A stretch of DNA of 56,092 nucleotides from the NCBI GenBank assembly GCA_031260705.1, contig JAISLA010000012.1:1-56092 (forward strand). The letters are read 5' to 3'. A program made the position numbers and the translations under genes. Positions 28,912 through 38,230 of the stretch are shown one piece after another. The notes below the pieces were generated by a model. That model ran no database searches and was not told the origin of the DNA. It saw only the letters and a program-made list of their open reading frames with translations. The number at the start of each line of letters is the position of its first letter. Position 1 is the first letter of the stretch. Source of the stretch: Endomicrobium sp. (GTDB taxonomy: Bacteria > Elusimicrobiota > Endomicrobiia > Endomicrobiales > Endomicrobiaceae).

Positions 28912-29862
28912 GTGTCTGAAAAAGTAACGGCTGTTTTGCTGATAGCGCTGATATGTTTTTTGATTCCTGTCCGTATGCGTTTTTTTTCATCTTCTGATAA
29001 AATTTTAATAAGCGTGCGAAGCGGTGACAGCGCTTCGGCGGTGGCGATACGTTTAAAAGAAAATAAACTTATATACTCTAAAAAATTATTTTTGTGTCTG
29101 GTTAAGCTTACAAAAGCGCAGAACAAACTTAAAGCTGGAGTTTACAGTTTTTCTGAAAAAGATGGTATGTTTAAAATATTGAGAAATTTAAGGGACGGTT
29201 CTGGAAACTTTCTGCGCTTTATCGTGCCTGAAGGAAACAATATAGCGCAGACGGCAGAGATTATTTCAAGTACGCTAAATATTGATAAAAAAAAATTTGT
29301 TAAAATTGCGGCGGAAAGAAATTTGGAAGGCTATCTTATGCCTGAAACGTATTTTGTTAATCTGGAAATGAACGAAAAACAGTTGATTGAAATGATGTAC
29401 GGCGAATTTAATAAAAAAGTTACGTCTGATATGTACAAGAGGGCGGAAAAAATTAATATTCCTTTTAAAGATATAGTTATAATGGCGTCAATAATTGAGA
29501 GAGAAGCTGTTAAACCGGAGGAAAAATCGGTAATAGCTGCGGTTTTTTACAATAGATTTAGGAAAAAGATGAAATTGCAATCGTGTGCTACTGTTTTGTA
29601 CGCTATGGGTGTAAATAAAGTAAAACTGACTCTTGAAGATATAAAATTTGATTCGCCTTATAACACTTATAAACATTTGGGTCTCCCGCCGGCTCCTATA
29701 TGCAGTCCTGGAATAGAGTCGATAAAAGCGGCTCTATATCCCGCAGACACGAAGAATTTGTTTTTTGTTTCAGACGGCAACGGCAGACATTTATTTGCAG
29801 AAAATTTTAACGGTCATAAAAAAAATAGACAAACTGTGGAGAAAAAGCAGCGGGCAGTATAG
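28912..29862 (+). CDS. mltG: endolytic murein transglycosylase
   Basis: 316 aa, YceG family. It has one N-terminal membrane anchor (residues about 6-24), a LysM-like region (SVRSGDSASAVAIRLKENKLI) and the catalytic domain with SIIEREA, holding the essential Glu, then AAVFYNRFRKKMKLQS and LGLPPAPICSPG. It cleaves nascent glycan strands and sets their length. The start is GTG 28912, with AGAGGAG a dozen bases upstream. It works with PBP1A, FtsW and MurG, also in the window, in wall synthesis. Confidence 0.92.
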   Translation: MSEKVTAVLLIALICFLIPVRMRFFSSSDKILISVRSGDSASAVAIRLKENKLIYSKKLFLCLVKLTKAQNKLKAGVYSFSEKDGMFKILRNLRDGSGNFLRFIVPEGNNIAQTAEIISSTLNIDKKKFVKIAAERNLEGYLMPETYFVNLEMNEKQLIEMMYGEFNKKVTSDMYKRAEKINIPFKDIVIMASIIEREAVKPEEKSVIAAVFYNRFRKKMKLQSCATVLYAMGVNKVKLTLEDIKFDSPYNTYKHLGLPPAPICSPGIESIKAALYPADTKNLFFVSDGNGRHLFAENFNGHKKNRQTVEKKQRAV

Positions 29863-29963
29863 AAAATAAAATTATTTTTATCGTCATTTTTAGCTTGATG
29901 GGAATCTGCTATTAAACAACAGAATCTTAAATCAAGTCTGAAATGATAAAGTAGGAAACACTA

Positions 29964-31166
29964 ATGGAACAGAGAAGAGTTTATTTAGATAACAGTGCCA
30001 CAACTGTTGTTGATTCTGAAGTTATAAAAGAAATGCAGCCATATTTTTCTGACATTTACGGAAATGCTTCGAGTTTTCACTATTTCGGAAGACAGGCAAA
30101 AACAGCGCTTGATAACGCAAGGAAGAAGACGGCGTTGTTATTGAATTCAACCCCTGAAGAAATATTTTTTACCGGATGCGGCACCGAGTCTGATAATATT
30201 GCAATATTTGGCATATTAAATGCTTATAGAGAGAAAGGGCATGTAATTACGAGTAGGATCGAACATCACGCCGTTTTTTATTCATGCAAGTATCTTGAAG
30301 CAAACGGATATGAAGTAACTTATCTCGATGTTGATGAAGATGGAGTTGTTTCTGTTGAAGATTTTAAAAAGTCTGTAAAAGATAATACTCTTCTTGTAAC
30401 GATAATGCATGCAAACAACGAAGTCGGTTCAATTCAGCCCATAGAAGAGATTGCATCTGAATTGAAAAAAATCAACAGAAAAAGAAAAAAGAAAATTTAT
30501 TTTCATACTGATGCCGTACAGACTGCAGGCAAGCTTTATTTGGATGTTAAAAAACTTGGAATTGATTTGCTTGCAATATCGGCGCATAAATTCAACGGTC
30601 CTAAAGGCGTTGGCGCTCTTTATATTAAAAATGGGACGAATATATCGCCTATGACTTTCGGTGGGTATCATGAAAACGGACTTCGTCCCGGAACTGAAAA
30701 TATTCCGTATATTTCTGGACTTGCAAAAGCGCTTGAGATTTCAAACGCAAAAATTGAGGAATACAATAAGCGCGTTTTTGCTTTAAGGGAAAAACTTAAA
30801 GAAGGTATTCTTAATGCAATTCCTGAGGTAATTATTAACGGCAGCGGTAGCAGAGCCGTTTCTAATATTTTAAACGTGAGTTTTAACTATATAGAAGGCG
30901 AGGCTTTGCTTCTTATGCTTGATATGAAAGGCGTCGCTGTTTCTACGGGTTCGGCATGTGCGTCGGGGTCGTCGGAGCCGTCGCACGTTTTATCAGCGAT
31001 GGGCGTTAATCTCGTTGCGTCGCAGGGTGCAATTCGATTTTCTTTCGGATATCATAATACGGAAGAAGACGTTGATTATGTGCTTGAAGTTCTGCCGAAA
31101 GTTATAAGCAGTCTTCGTGTAATGTCTCCTGTTTGGAAGCAAAAAACGCTTGAAAATAAAGAGTAA
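29964..31166 (+). CDS. nifS: cysteine desulfurase, NifS/IscS family
   Basis: 400 aa PLP enzyme that delivers sulfur from cysteine for Fe-S clusters and thiolated tRNA. The start RRVYLDNSATT, the PLP lysine in SAHKFNGPKGVGALY near 209 and the catalytic Cys in STGSACASGSSEPSHVL near residue 331 are all conserved. No iscU or mnmA is adjacent. Given the many Fe-S proteins here (the hydrogenase and probably RlmD), cluster supply is its likely job. NifS against IscS cannot be settled from sequence alone. Confidence 0.92.
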   Translation: MEQRRVYLDNSATTVVDSEVIKEMQPYFSDIYGNASSFHYFGRQAKTALDNARKKTALLLNSTPEEIFFTGCGTESDNIAIFGILNAYREKGHVITSRIEHHAVFYSCKYLEANGYEVTYLDVDEDGVVSVEDFKKSVKDNTLLVTIMHANNEVGSIQPIEEIASELKKINRKRKKKIYFHTDAVQTAGKLYLDVKKLGIDLLAISAHKFNGPKGVGALYIKNGTNISPMTFGGYHENGLRPGTENIPYISGLAKALEISNAKIEEYNKRVFALREKLKEGILNAIPEVIINGSGSRAVSNILNVSFNYIEGEALLLMLDMKGVAVSTGSACASGSSEPSHVLSAMGVNLVASQGAIRFSFGYHNTEEDVDYVLEVLPKVISSLRVMSPVWKQKTLENKE

Positions 31167-31350
31167 AATAAGTAAAATATAAAATTACGTAGTGGATTTA
31201 TGCAAGCCCGGAAAGCTGTGGTATTTTTTAGTGATTTTTTCAGTTTTATCAGGTTGGTATAAACAGATACTGTCTGCCGCAGAACATTAAAAATTATATA
31301 AAAATTGTGTATATTATTGGCAGACTGCTGAATAGTACTGGAGGGAAAAA

Positions 31351-31461
31351 ATGTATATTGATTTCGCATCAGACTGGCCGGCATACCTGTTTATGGCGGT
31401 GTTTATTATTTTTTTTGCGTATATTATTATCAGGGGAAATTCTAAAAAAGACGCTGATTAA
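31351..31461 (+). CDS. small single-pass membrane peptide
   Basis: 36 aa with a near-ideal ribosome site GGAGGG seven bases before ATG 31351. It has a short polar/aromatic N-terminus (MYIDFASDW), one transmembrane stretch of about 20 residues, and a basic/acidic tail (RGNSKKDAD). It lies between nifS and yajQ, 23 bases before yajQ, and could be co-translated with it. I do not recognise a family. It is supported by the ribosome site and the clean topology rather than by homology. Confidence 0.55.
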   Translation: MYIDFASDWPAYLFMAVFIIFFAYIIIRGNSKKDAD

Positions 31462-31484
31462 TCTGTGATTTACGGAGGGATTGT

Positions 31485-31982
31485 ATGGCTGATAAATTTT
31501 CTTTTGATATTGTTTCGGAAGTAAATATGATGGAAGTGGACAATGCCGTTAATCAGGCTCGGAAAGAACTTGCAAACAGGTTTGATTTCAAAAACAGCAA
31601 ATCGTCAATAGAGTTAAATAAAAATGACAAAAAAATAACTTTAATTGCAGATAACGAATATAAGATGAAAGCCTTGAAAGATATTTTAGAAGGACGTTTT
31701 GCAAAAAGAGGCGTTTCAATAAAGTCTTTGGACTATAAAGCGCAGGAAAATGCTTTTGAAGGATACATAAGACAGACAGCTGAAATTATTTCGGGACTGT
31801 CGTCGGATAGAGCAAAAGAGCTTTCAAAACTGATAAGGGATTCAAAAATAAAGGTTCAGGCTCAGATAGACGGTACAAAAATAAAAGTAATTTCCTCTAA
31901 AAAAGACGACTTGCAGCTTGTAATAGCTTATTTAAGACAGCTGTCTTTTCCGTTGCCTTTACAATTTACCAATTATAGATGA
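31485..31982 (+). CDS. yajQ: YajQ family nucleotide-binding protein (DUF520)
   Basis: 165 aa. It opens with FSFDIVSEVNMMEVDNAVNQA and RFDFKNSKSSIEL, followed by VRxxSxxKDDLQ-type C-terminal phrases (ISSKKDDLQLVIAYLR). This is the standard two-domain YajQ fold. Homologues bind RNA or cyclic di-GMP; no specific role can be assigned here. GGAGGG precedes ATG 31485. rlmD follows after 60 bases. Confidence 0.92.
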   Translation: MADKFSFDIVSEVNMMEVDNAVNQARKELANRFDFKNSKSSIELNKNDKKITLIADNEYKMKALKDILEGRFAKRGVSIKSLDYKAQENAFEGYIRQTAEIISGLSSDRAKELSKLIRDSKIKVQAQIDGTKIKVISSKKDDLQLVIAYLRQLSFPLPLQFTNYR

Positions 31983-32042
31983 AAAGATTATATCGGATAA
32001 AGCAAAAGAAGAAATCTAACCTTTACAAAAAGATTCAAATTC

Positions 32043-33392
32043 ATGTCTTTAAAAAATAAAATTATTAATGTCAGGGCGGAAAAAATTGTTTTTCCGGGTC
32101 GTTCCCTTTGCAGATGTTCTGATGGAATTGCTCTGTTTACCGAAGGTCTGCTTCCCGGCGAAGCTGCGGATGTTCTTGTGATAAAGGGAAAAAAAACATT
32201 CAGGGAAGCTCTGCTTAAAAATATTACTTCTAAATCTGCTGAAAGGATAGAACCTTTGTGTTCGTCTTTCGGTTTTTGCGGCGGATGTTCTTTTCAAAAT
32301 GCTTCTTATGAAAGTCAGATTAAGTATAAACAGGAATATATATCGGAACTTTTAAGTTTTACCGGAGTGAAAATTTCAAAAATATTGACAAGTCCGCAGA
32401 TTTGGTGTTACAGAAATAAAATGGAATTCAGTTTTTTTAATAATAAAGGTATTGCAGATTTGGGGCTTCACTGTAAGGGAATGTTTAGTAGATATGTTTC
32501 GGTCCCGCCCTGTTTTATAGCAGATAAAGATTTCTTGCAAGCTGCCGAAACTGTAAAAAGATTTGTAAACAAAAACAATTTTACGGCGTATAACAATAAG
32601 ACTCATGAAGGATTTTTCAGGCATTTGGTTTTACGTAAAGCTGGGAACAATAATCAGTTTCTTATCAACGTAATTACAAATGATGTTGAGTGTGAATCTG
32701 TATTTTTAGAACCTCTTATAAAAGAACTCTCCGAGTTTTCTTGCAGTGTTTATTGGACGTCCAACGGAAGAAAATCTGATGCGGTTTTAGCTGACAGATT
32801 GACTCTTTTATACGGAAAGCCGTTTATTACTGAAAGGCTTAATGTAGGTGGAAAAGACTATTTTTTTGATATTTCGCCGTTTTCATTTTTTCAGACAAAT
32901 TCAAAGGCAACCGAAATTCTCTACAATGAGATTTTAAGATTGTTAAATCCGTCAAAATACAGCGTTTTGCTTGACTTATACTGCGGTACGGGGGCAATCG
33001 GTATTTCAATGGCTCATAATGTCAAAAGAGTTATAGGCGTAGAGTGTATTGGGCAGGCAATTGACGATGCAAAAGAAAATGCTTTGGCGAATAATGTTTT
33101 TAATGCGGAGTTTTATGCTTCAGATGCAGAAGAGTGGATTAAAGAAAACAAGAGTCGTTTTGATGCTGTGGTTGTCGATCCTCCGCGCAGCGGTCTTACT
33201 AAAGATATTATAAAGTTTCTGCTTGAGTCAAAAGCAAAAAGAATAATTTATGTTTCTTGTAATCCGTCCACGCTGGCAAGAGATCTGCAGTTAATTACTG
33301 AAAACGGTAAATGTAAAATCAAAGAAATTACGCCTGTTGATATGTTCCCGCAGACATATCACGTTGAGACAGTGGTGCTGTTAGAGTTGTAG
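32043..33392 (+). CDS. rlmD: 23S rRNA (uracil-5-)-methyltransferase, RlmD/TrmA family
   Basis: 449 aa. It has an N-terminal TRAM-like barrel (residues 1-65) and a [4Fe-4S] site with Cys73, Cys79 and Cys82 (CSSFGFCGGC). The Rossmann methyltransferase domain has LDLYCGTGAIGI near 313, the catalytic DPPRSGL and the nucleophile loop SCNPSTLARDL. It methylates a U to m5U using SAM. Whether the target is U1939 or U747 of 23S rRNA, or another site, is not decidable by eye. It is intact; the next gene downstream is decayed. Confidence 0.88.
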   Translation: MSLKNKIINVRAEKIVFPGRSLCRCSDGIALFTEGLLPGEAADVLVIKGKKTFREALLKNITSKSAERIEPLCSSFGFCGGCSFQNASYESQIKYKQEYISELLSFTGVKISKILTSPQIWCYRNKMEFSFFNNKGIADLGLHCKGMFSRYVSVPPCFIADKDFLQAAETVKRFVNKNNFTAYNNKTHEGFFRHLVLRKAGNNNQFLINVITNDVECESVFLEPLIKELSEFSCSVYWTSNGRKSDAVLADRLTLLYGKPFITERLNVGGKDYFFDISPFSFFQTNSKATEILYNEILRLLNPSKYSVLLDLYCGTGAIGISMAHNVKRVIGVECIGQAIDDAKENALANNVFNAEFYASDAEEWIKENKSRFDAVVVDPPRSGLTKDIIKFLLESKAKRIIYVSCNPSTLARDLQLITENGKCKIKEITPVDMFPQTYHVETVVLLEL

Positions 33393-33431
33393 CAGACTAA
33401 AATTAAATGACAGTTGATTATATATTTATGA

Positions 33432-33462
33432 TTGAAAATTAATTTGTATATCCAGATATAAT
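33432..33462 (+). promoter_or_regulatory. promoter of the broken secreted-protein gene
   Basis: TTGAAA (33432-33437), a 19-base spacer, then a perfect TATAAT (33457-33462). The spacing is long, but the -10 box lies 18 bases before ATG 33480 and the AAGGAAA ribosome site falls between them. Confidence 0.55.
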
Positions 33463-33479
33463 GAATGAAAGGAAATAAA

Positions 33480-33928
33480 ATGAAAAAATTAATCGCAGTT
33501 GTATTGATGTTAGGAATGTTTGCGAATGCAGCGTTTGCAGTGAAAGGAGTTGCACCAGATGCCAAAACGCTTGCTGGACTAAAAGATATGGGGAAAAAGC
33601 ATTCCACGTATCTCTTAGAGAACGGATACTTTGGTGGTTTTGAACTTGACGATGAGGGAAGTAAATATCAGGTGCTGCGGTAGTGCGAGAGCTGCTTTAT
33701 CGAGGTTGACAAGTACGGAAAGCTTATTGGCTGCTGTATGTACACACTTGCGGACAACGACATTAAATATAGCTTATCGTATGATGTGTGGTTTCTGGCA
33801 AAATGAAAACGTTTTACATATTTGACAAAGACGGCAAGCCTGTTACTTGTAACGGATACAGAGCTGCTTATAATCGAGATGGTTCTATCTCGTTGATCTT
33901 TGACTCTAAAAAGAATATTGTAGAGTAA
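33480..33928 (+). pseudogene. small secreted protein, frameshifted
   Basis: The N-terminus is a textbook signal peptide (MKKLIAVVLMLGMFANAAFA), with cleavage expected after AFA. The frame runs to GSKYQVLR and a TAG at 33681. The next frame continues with ESCFIEVDKYGKLIG through LSYDVWFLAK, and a third begins MKTFYIFDKDGKPVTC and ends at TAA 33926. Joined, the pieces make one secreted or periplasmic protein of about 145 residues with repeated DKxGK turns. I do not know its family. At least two frameshifts (near 33680 and 33803) inactivate it. Confidence 0.6.
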
Positions 33929-33940
33929 ATGAAATTAAAA

Positions 33941-34060
33941 ATGGGGAACAGGATTATGGGTGTAGACCCGTCACGCAAGAATACAGGCTGGGGTATTATA
34001 GAGGCACTGCCAGCGCGCATACGACACAAAGCTTATAGTGGTTGGATTAATATGTATTGA
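33941..34060 (+). pseudogene. ruvC: ruvC N-terminal remnant
   Basis: 39 codons. The sequence NRIMGVDPSRKNTGWGIIE is the RuvC Holliday junction resolvase N-terminus, with the first catalytic Asp at residue 9. A TGA at 34058 ends it. A short out-of-frame piece (ICIDEIVDRPE) follows, and then nothing recognisable for over 400 bases. The three further acidic active-site residues of RuvC are gone, so no function is possible. No ruvA or ruvB lies beside it. The start is ATG 33941 or the ATG at 33956. Confidence 0.65.
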
Positions 34061-34517
34061 CGAGATTGTCGACAGACCTGAGTAAAATATGAACATTTCT
34101 GGAAGTAAATAATATAAATATGTCTGTTTTCTTTATAGAGTTTAGGGGTTTAAGAACAATTCAGCTTCCGATATACCCCTAAATATTTTCGCTCCGAACT
34201 CCCATATTTCACATCAGTCTTTGAGTAGGTTTTGTCGAGACTTTGTCTCTGGAAATATCCAGTCTTTTATTATTCTTTTCTATACACATATCAAAAGCTT
34301 CATCTTTTTAAAATGACAGTGGCTTGACGGCATGCGGCAGTAGATATAAATATGCGATATTAAAATGATGAGGAATTTGTGATCCGATCATCGCTGTCCC
34401 GATTCGGATATCTCGTCATACAACTTTCCTCTATTATTGTTGATAAATTCGCTGTTTGCCTTTTAAAAATGTTGGTTTTTTATATATAATAACGAACTGT
34501 GGCAATTGGGAAAAACT
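34061..34517. other. gene-free stretch after the ruvC remnant
   Basis: About 450 bases with no supported coding frame, probably the eroded remainder of ruvC and whatever followed it. It contains an inverted repeat, TTTAGGGGT at 34141-34149 and ACCCCTAAA at 34175-34183 (9-bp arms, 25-base loop), which is not followed by a T-run. Confidence 0.45.
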
Positions 34518-35339
34518 ATGAAATACAGTGCTGGAATTATTTACAATAAATCGAAAGCAAATGCAAAAAAACTTGCATTTGAAATTGCATTATGGCTTAA
34601 ACAAAATAAATGCAGAGTATTTGTAAGTGATTCTATGTTGGTAAAGCATAGAAAGGTTGACTTTGTTTTATCAATAGGCGGCGATGGCACGATGCTTAAG
34701 GTGATAAGAACATTCTCGCCGTTATCAGTTCCTGTAAAAGGCATAAATCTAGGCTCGCTGGGTTTTTTGACAGATACCGATACAAATGAAATATTTATGC
34801 TTTTAGAAAATATTTTCTCTTCGGGTTTTCGGATTGAAAAAAGAGTTTTGCTCTCTGCCGAGTTTGAATATAAAGGCAGAAAAATAAAAGCTATAGCGGT
34901 AAACGATTGTGTGGTGCGTTCTTTATCGGGCGGGAAACTTATTACAGTTAACGCCAATATAGATAAAAATTTTACAGCGGAATACAAATGCGACGGAATG
35001 ATTATTGCAACGCCTACGGGTTCAACCGCATATTCTCTTGCGGCTTACGGACCTATAGTTTACCCGAATCTTCCGGTTTTTATTCTTACTCCTATTTCTC
35101 CGCACACGCTGACCCAGAGACCTATGATATTGTCCGATAAAAGTAGTATTTCATTTATTGCAAAAAGTAAAGACAGCAACGGAAAAATTATGATATCAAT
35201 GGATGGGCAGGAAAATTATACGCTTCCAAATGGGACAAAAGTAAAATTTTCTCTGTATAGAAAACCGCTCAAGCTTATAAAAAACCGCAGTAAATCTTAC
35301 TTTGAAACTTTAAAGACTAAGCTGCACTGGAGCGTTTAA
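34518..35339 (+). CDS. nadK: NAD kinase
   Basis: 273 aa. It phosphorylates NAD to NADP. GGDGTML at 54-60 is the catalytic phosphate loop, NLGSLGFLT follows, and the later GSTAYSLAAYGPIVYP segment binds NAD. The start is ATG 34518; an in-frame TTG at 34506 lacks support. The stop overlaps the recN ATG by one base (TAATG), so the two genes are coupled, a nadK-recN order common in bacteria. Confidence 0.94.
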   Translation: MKYSAGIIYNKSKANAKKLAFEIALWLKQNKCRVFVSDSMLVKHRKVDFVLSIGGDGTMLKVIRTFSPLSVPVKGINLGSLGFLTDTDTNEIFMLLENIFSSGFRIEKRVLLSAEFEYKGRKIKAIAVNDCVVRSLSGGKLITVNANIDKNFTAEYKCDGMIIATPTGSTAYSLAAYGPIVYPNLPVFILTPISPHTLTQRPMILSDKSSISFIAKSKDSNGKIMISMDGQENYTLPNGTKVKFSLYRKPLKLIKNRSKSYFETLKTKLHWSV

Positions 35340-37006
35340 TGCTGCTTGCGCTTTCCGTAAAAAATTACGCTTTAATTGAAGATTTAGTCATTGATTTTAC
35401 CGGAGGTTTTACCGTTATTACCGGTGAAACCGGATCCGGGAAGTCCATTTTAATAAAATCCATTGAACTGCTTACCGGTGCAAGAGCGGATTTATCATCT
35501 ATACGTTCAGACTGTTCTGCATGCGCTGTAACTGCCTCTTTTGAATACAAGAATTCTAAAGTTGCCGATTTTCTGGATAATTTTTCGATTTTTGCAGAAA
35601 ATAATATAGTTTTTATGCGCAGAACTATTGAAAATACTGGTAAAAGCAAAGCTTTTATAAATGACTCGCAGGTAAGTATATCGGCGCTTGCGACTCTTGG
35701 AAAATTGCTTATAGATTTTTACGGACAGGATGAAAAACATTTGCTTCTCGATTTAGATTCGCAGCTTGAAGTTTTGGATAATGAAATCGGAGACATCAGT
35801 CCGTTACTTAAAGAATCGTCGGCTTTATATACGCAAATAAAAATTTTGAGGTCGAAACTTGAAGCTTTGAATTTATCGGATGTCGAAAGAGAAAGAAAAA
35901 TTGATTTATATTCTTTTCAAGTCGGAGAAATTGAGGATGCAGAACTTGAGACTGGAGAAGATGAAAAACTTGAATCGGATATTCCAAAACTAAAAAATGC
36001 AGAAAAAATCTCTGCTTTATCGCAGGAGATTATTTCTGCGTTGTATTCTTCTGAAAATTCGGTTCTGGGCAATATTTTAAAAACAAAGAAAAATATTGAA
36101 GCAATAAATTCTTATGGTGCGGATGCTTCTAGTGCTGTGTCTTTAATAGAGCAGGCGTACTACCAGACTGAAGAGGCGTACAGGGAAGTTGAGATTATTC
36201 TGTCCAAAACGAGATTAAATCCGGAAAAATTAAGTACTTCTCTTGAGAGAATAGAACTTATAAAAAAACTTAAAAAGAAATACGGGAACAGTATTGAATC
36301 TGTTATTGAATATAAAAATAAAATTGACGGCGAATTGAATTCTTTGAACAATTGTAAAGATGATTCCGAAAAACTTGAAAAAGAACTTAAATCGGAGACG
36401 AAACGCTTGTCTGAATTATGTGAAACTATAAGTAAAAAAAGACAAGAAGCCGCGCAGGTGTTTGCAAAATCCGTGCAGGAAAAACTTTTTGATTTAGAGA
36501 TAGAAAATGCCGTATTTGAAGTGAAATTTGACAGAAAAGAACCGTCTGCAGACGGTTATGACTTAGTAGAATTTATGTTTTGTGCAAATAAAGGCGAGAA
36601 AATTCTTCCTTTAAAAAGTTCAGCTTCAGGCGGAGAACTCTCAAGAGTGCTTCTTGCCGTAGAACTGTCGTCAAAACTAAAAAATGACCGGGTGGTAATA
36701 TTTGACGAAATTGACTCTGGAACGGGCGGTAAAACAGGCGGGAAGATAGGAGAAAAACTTTCTGAACTTGCAGGGAGAAAACAGGTATTTTCTGTAACGC
36801 ATCTGGCGCAGGTTGCCGCATTTGCGGGAACGCATATAAAAATTTATAAGGAAACGGAAAATTCAAGAACTTATACAAAGGCAAAAATGCTTACCCAAAC
36901 GGAACATATTGAGGAAATAGCAAGGATGATATCAGGCGAAAAAATAACAAAAGCAGCATTGGAACACGCAAAAGATTTAGTAGCTGCTTCCGGAAAATCT
37001 CAATAA
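35339..37006 (+). CDS. recN: DNA repair protein RecN
   Basis: 555 aa SMC-like ATPase acting in double-strand break repair. Walker A is GETGSGKS at 29-36. The central 160-370 region is charged and coiled-coil forming. The C-terminal half has the ABC signature SASGGELSRVLLA, Walker B VVIFDEIDSGTGG, and the H-loop VTHLAQVAAFA. It is full length and intact. That contrasts with the loss of ruvC nearby, so some break-repair capacity appears to be kept. The AT-rich R-M operon begins 55 bases downstream on the other strand. Confidence 0.94.
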   Translation: MLLALSVKNYALIEDLVIDFTGGFTVITGETGSGKSILIKSIELLTGARADLSSIRSDCSACAVTASFEYKNSKVADFLDNFSIFAENNIVFMRRTIENTGKSKAFINDSQVSISALATLGKLLIDFYGQDEKHLLLDLDSQLEVLDNEIGDISPLLKESSALYTQIKILRSKLEALNLSDVERERKIDLYSFQVGEIEDAELETGEDEKLESDIPKLKNAEKISALSQEIISALYSSENSVLGNILKTKKNIEAINSYGADASSAVSLIEQAYYQTEEAYREVEIILSKTRLNPEKLSTSLERIELIKKLKKKYGNSIESVIEYKNKIDGELNSLNNCKDDSEKLEKELKSETKRLSELCETISKKRQEAAQVFAKSVQEKLFDLEIENAVFEVKFDRKEPSADGYDLVEFMFCANKGEKILPLKSSASGGELSRVLLAVELSSKLKNDRVVIFDEIDSGTGGKTGGKIGEKLSELAGRKQVFSVTHLAQVAAFAGTHIKIYKETENSRTYTKAKMLTQTEHIEEIARMISGEKITKAALEHAKDLVAASGKSQ

Positions 37007-37061
37007 TAATCTTGTCATAAAAATATTCTTTATTTTTTTATCTTGGTTAAAAATACAATTG

Positions 37062-38230
37062 TTAAAATTTAAGAGTTGATTCTATACAATTTTTATCTAA
37101 CATCTCTTCTTGTTTTTTATAATTGTATAAAACCTGTTCATCTTTTTTTAAATCTATATATATTTCCTTATTACAAGATAAATCATGTTTAACCAATTGT
37201 CCAACATCTTAAAGTGGATTTTATTGACAGACCATGCTAATGGTATAATATGATGCAATTCAAATCCGTCTTTCTTTTTAATATTATGGTTTTTCATATA
37301 TTTTTGTCTTTCTTGCAAACTTCTATTTAATTTTATTTGTTCATCGTTGAATAAGCCATTTTTTACTTAAATGAATTATTTTGCATTCCCTTGTTCCAGC
37401 AAAATTAAAATAAACAGTCTCTGATAAAAAATTATCAAATAAACTATCAGTCTCATTTTTCCAATTATGAAAATCTTTTTTATCTTTCCCCTTTTTATCT
37501 TTTTTATCAGGTATCATATCCTTTTTTAAAGATTTAGTAATACTTTTTTGTTGAATTTTACTTAATTTTCTATATTCCTTTATATAACTAACGGCTTCGC
37601 TTTTAGTTAAAATAAAATCCGACTCAAAATCAATTGCGGTTATAAAAAACATGTATTCATAAGTATTTATATAATCAATTTTATTATCTTGATTTCTTAG
37701 AATTTCTAATAGATTCCCTATACAGCCATTTAAAAATTTGTCAACAAATTTAGAAATTATAAACTTTCTGTTTATTACATTTTCTTCATTTATTACTTTT
37801 AAACCATCATCAGTCAAAGAAACAAAAACATTATTATTATTTTTAATGTAAGGGGAATTAGGTTTTTTATTTTTATTATATCTGCAAATTAGTCCCATTC
37901 TTTCTAAATCTACAAATAAAATTTTCCTGATAGAATCTTGGGTTCCTTTTCCTATTTTATCTCTTGTAATTCATTGCAAAATAAATTGTAATTTTCCCAT
38001 CCGGACAAGTTTGTAGGTTGTTTTGATAAATCTTTTGTTCTTATTTGTAATAGAGTTTTATTTGATGCATATTTATCTAAAGTTCTTAAAATAGCTGATA
38101 TAATACCAAAATTATATCTATAGTGTTGAACTAAATGGTGTCCTCTATAGTTAGGACTTTCTAACCTTTTAATTAAATAGTCAGTTGCTTTATTATTAAA
38201 ATTTTTCAAAAAAGTATTAAAATTATTCAC
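37062..38230 (-). pseudogene. HNH-type restriction endonuclease, frameshifted
   Basis: Joined across frames this encodes about 385 aa. GTG 38230 overlaps the stop of the upstream methyltransferase gene. The N-terminal piece ends at a shift near 37960. The middle piece continues with TRDKIGKGTQDSIRKIL and reaches CKIIHLSK. A T6 (A6) run at 37359-37364 then shifts it to NGLFNDEQIKL and the HNH core ELHHIIPLAWSVNK followed by LDNWLN. A further break lies near 37185 before CNKEIYIDLKKDEQ. The HNH motif and the neighbouring methyltransferases argue for a Type IIS-like restriction enzyme (MboII/HphI style), an inference. Confidence 0.65.

Noticed and set aside
34141-34183. Inverted repeat TTTAGGGGT/ACCCCTAAA as a second palindromic element
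   Set aside because: The arms are only 9 bp, the sequence is unrelated to the 41.6 kb element, and no flanking duplication is present.
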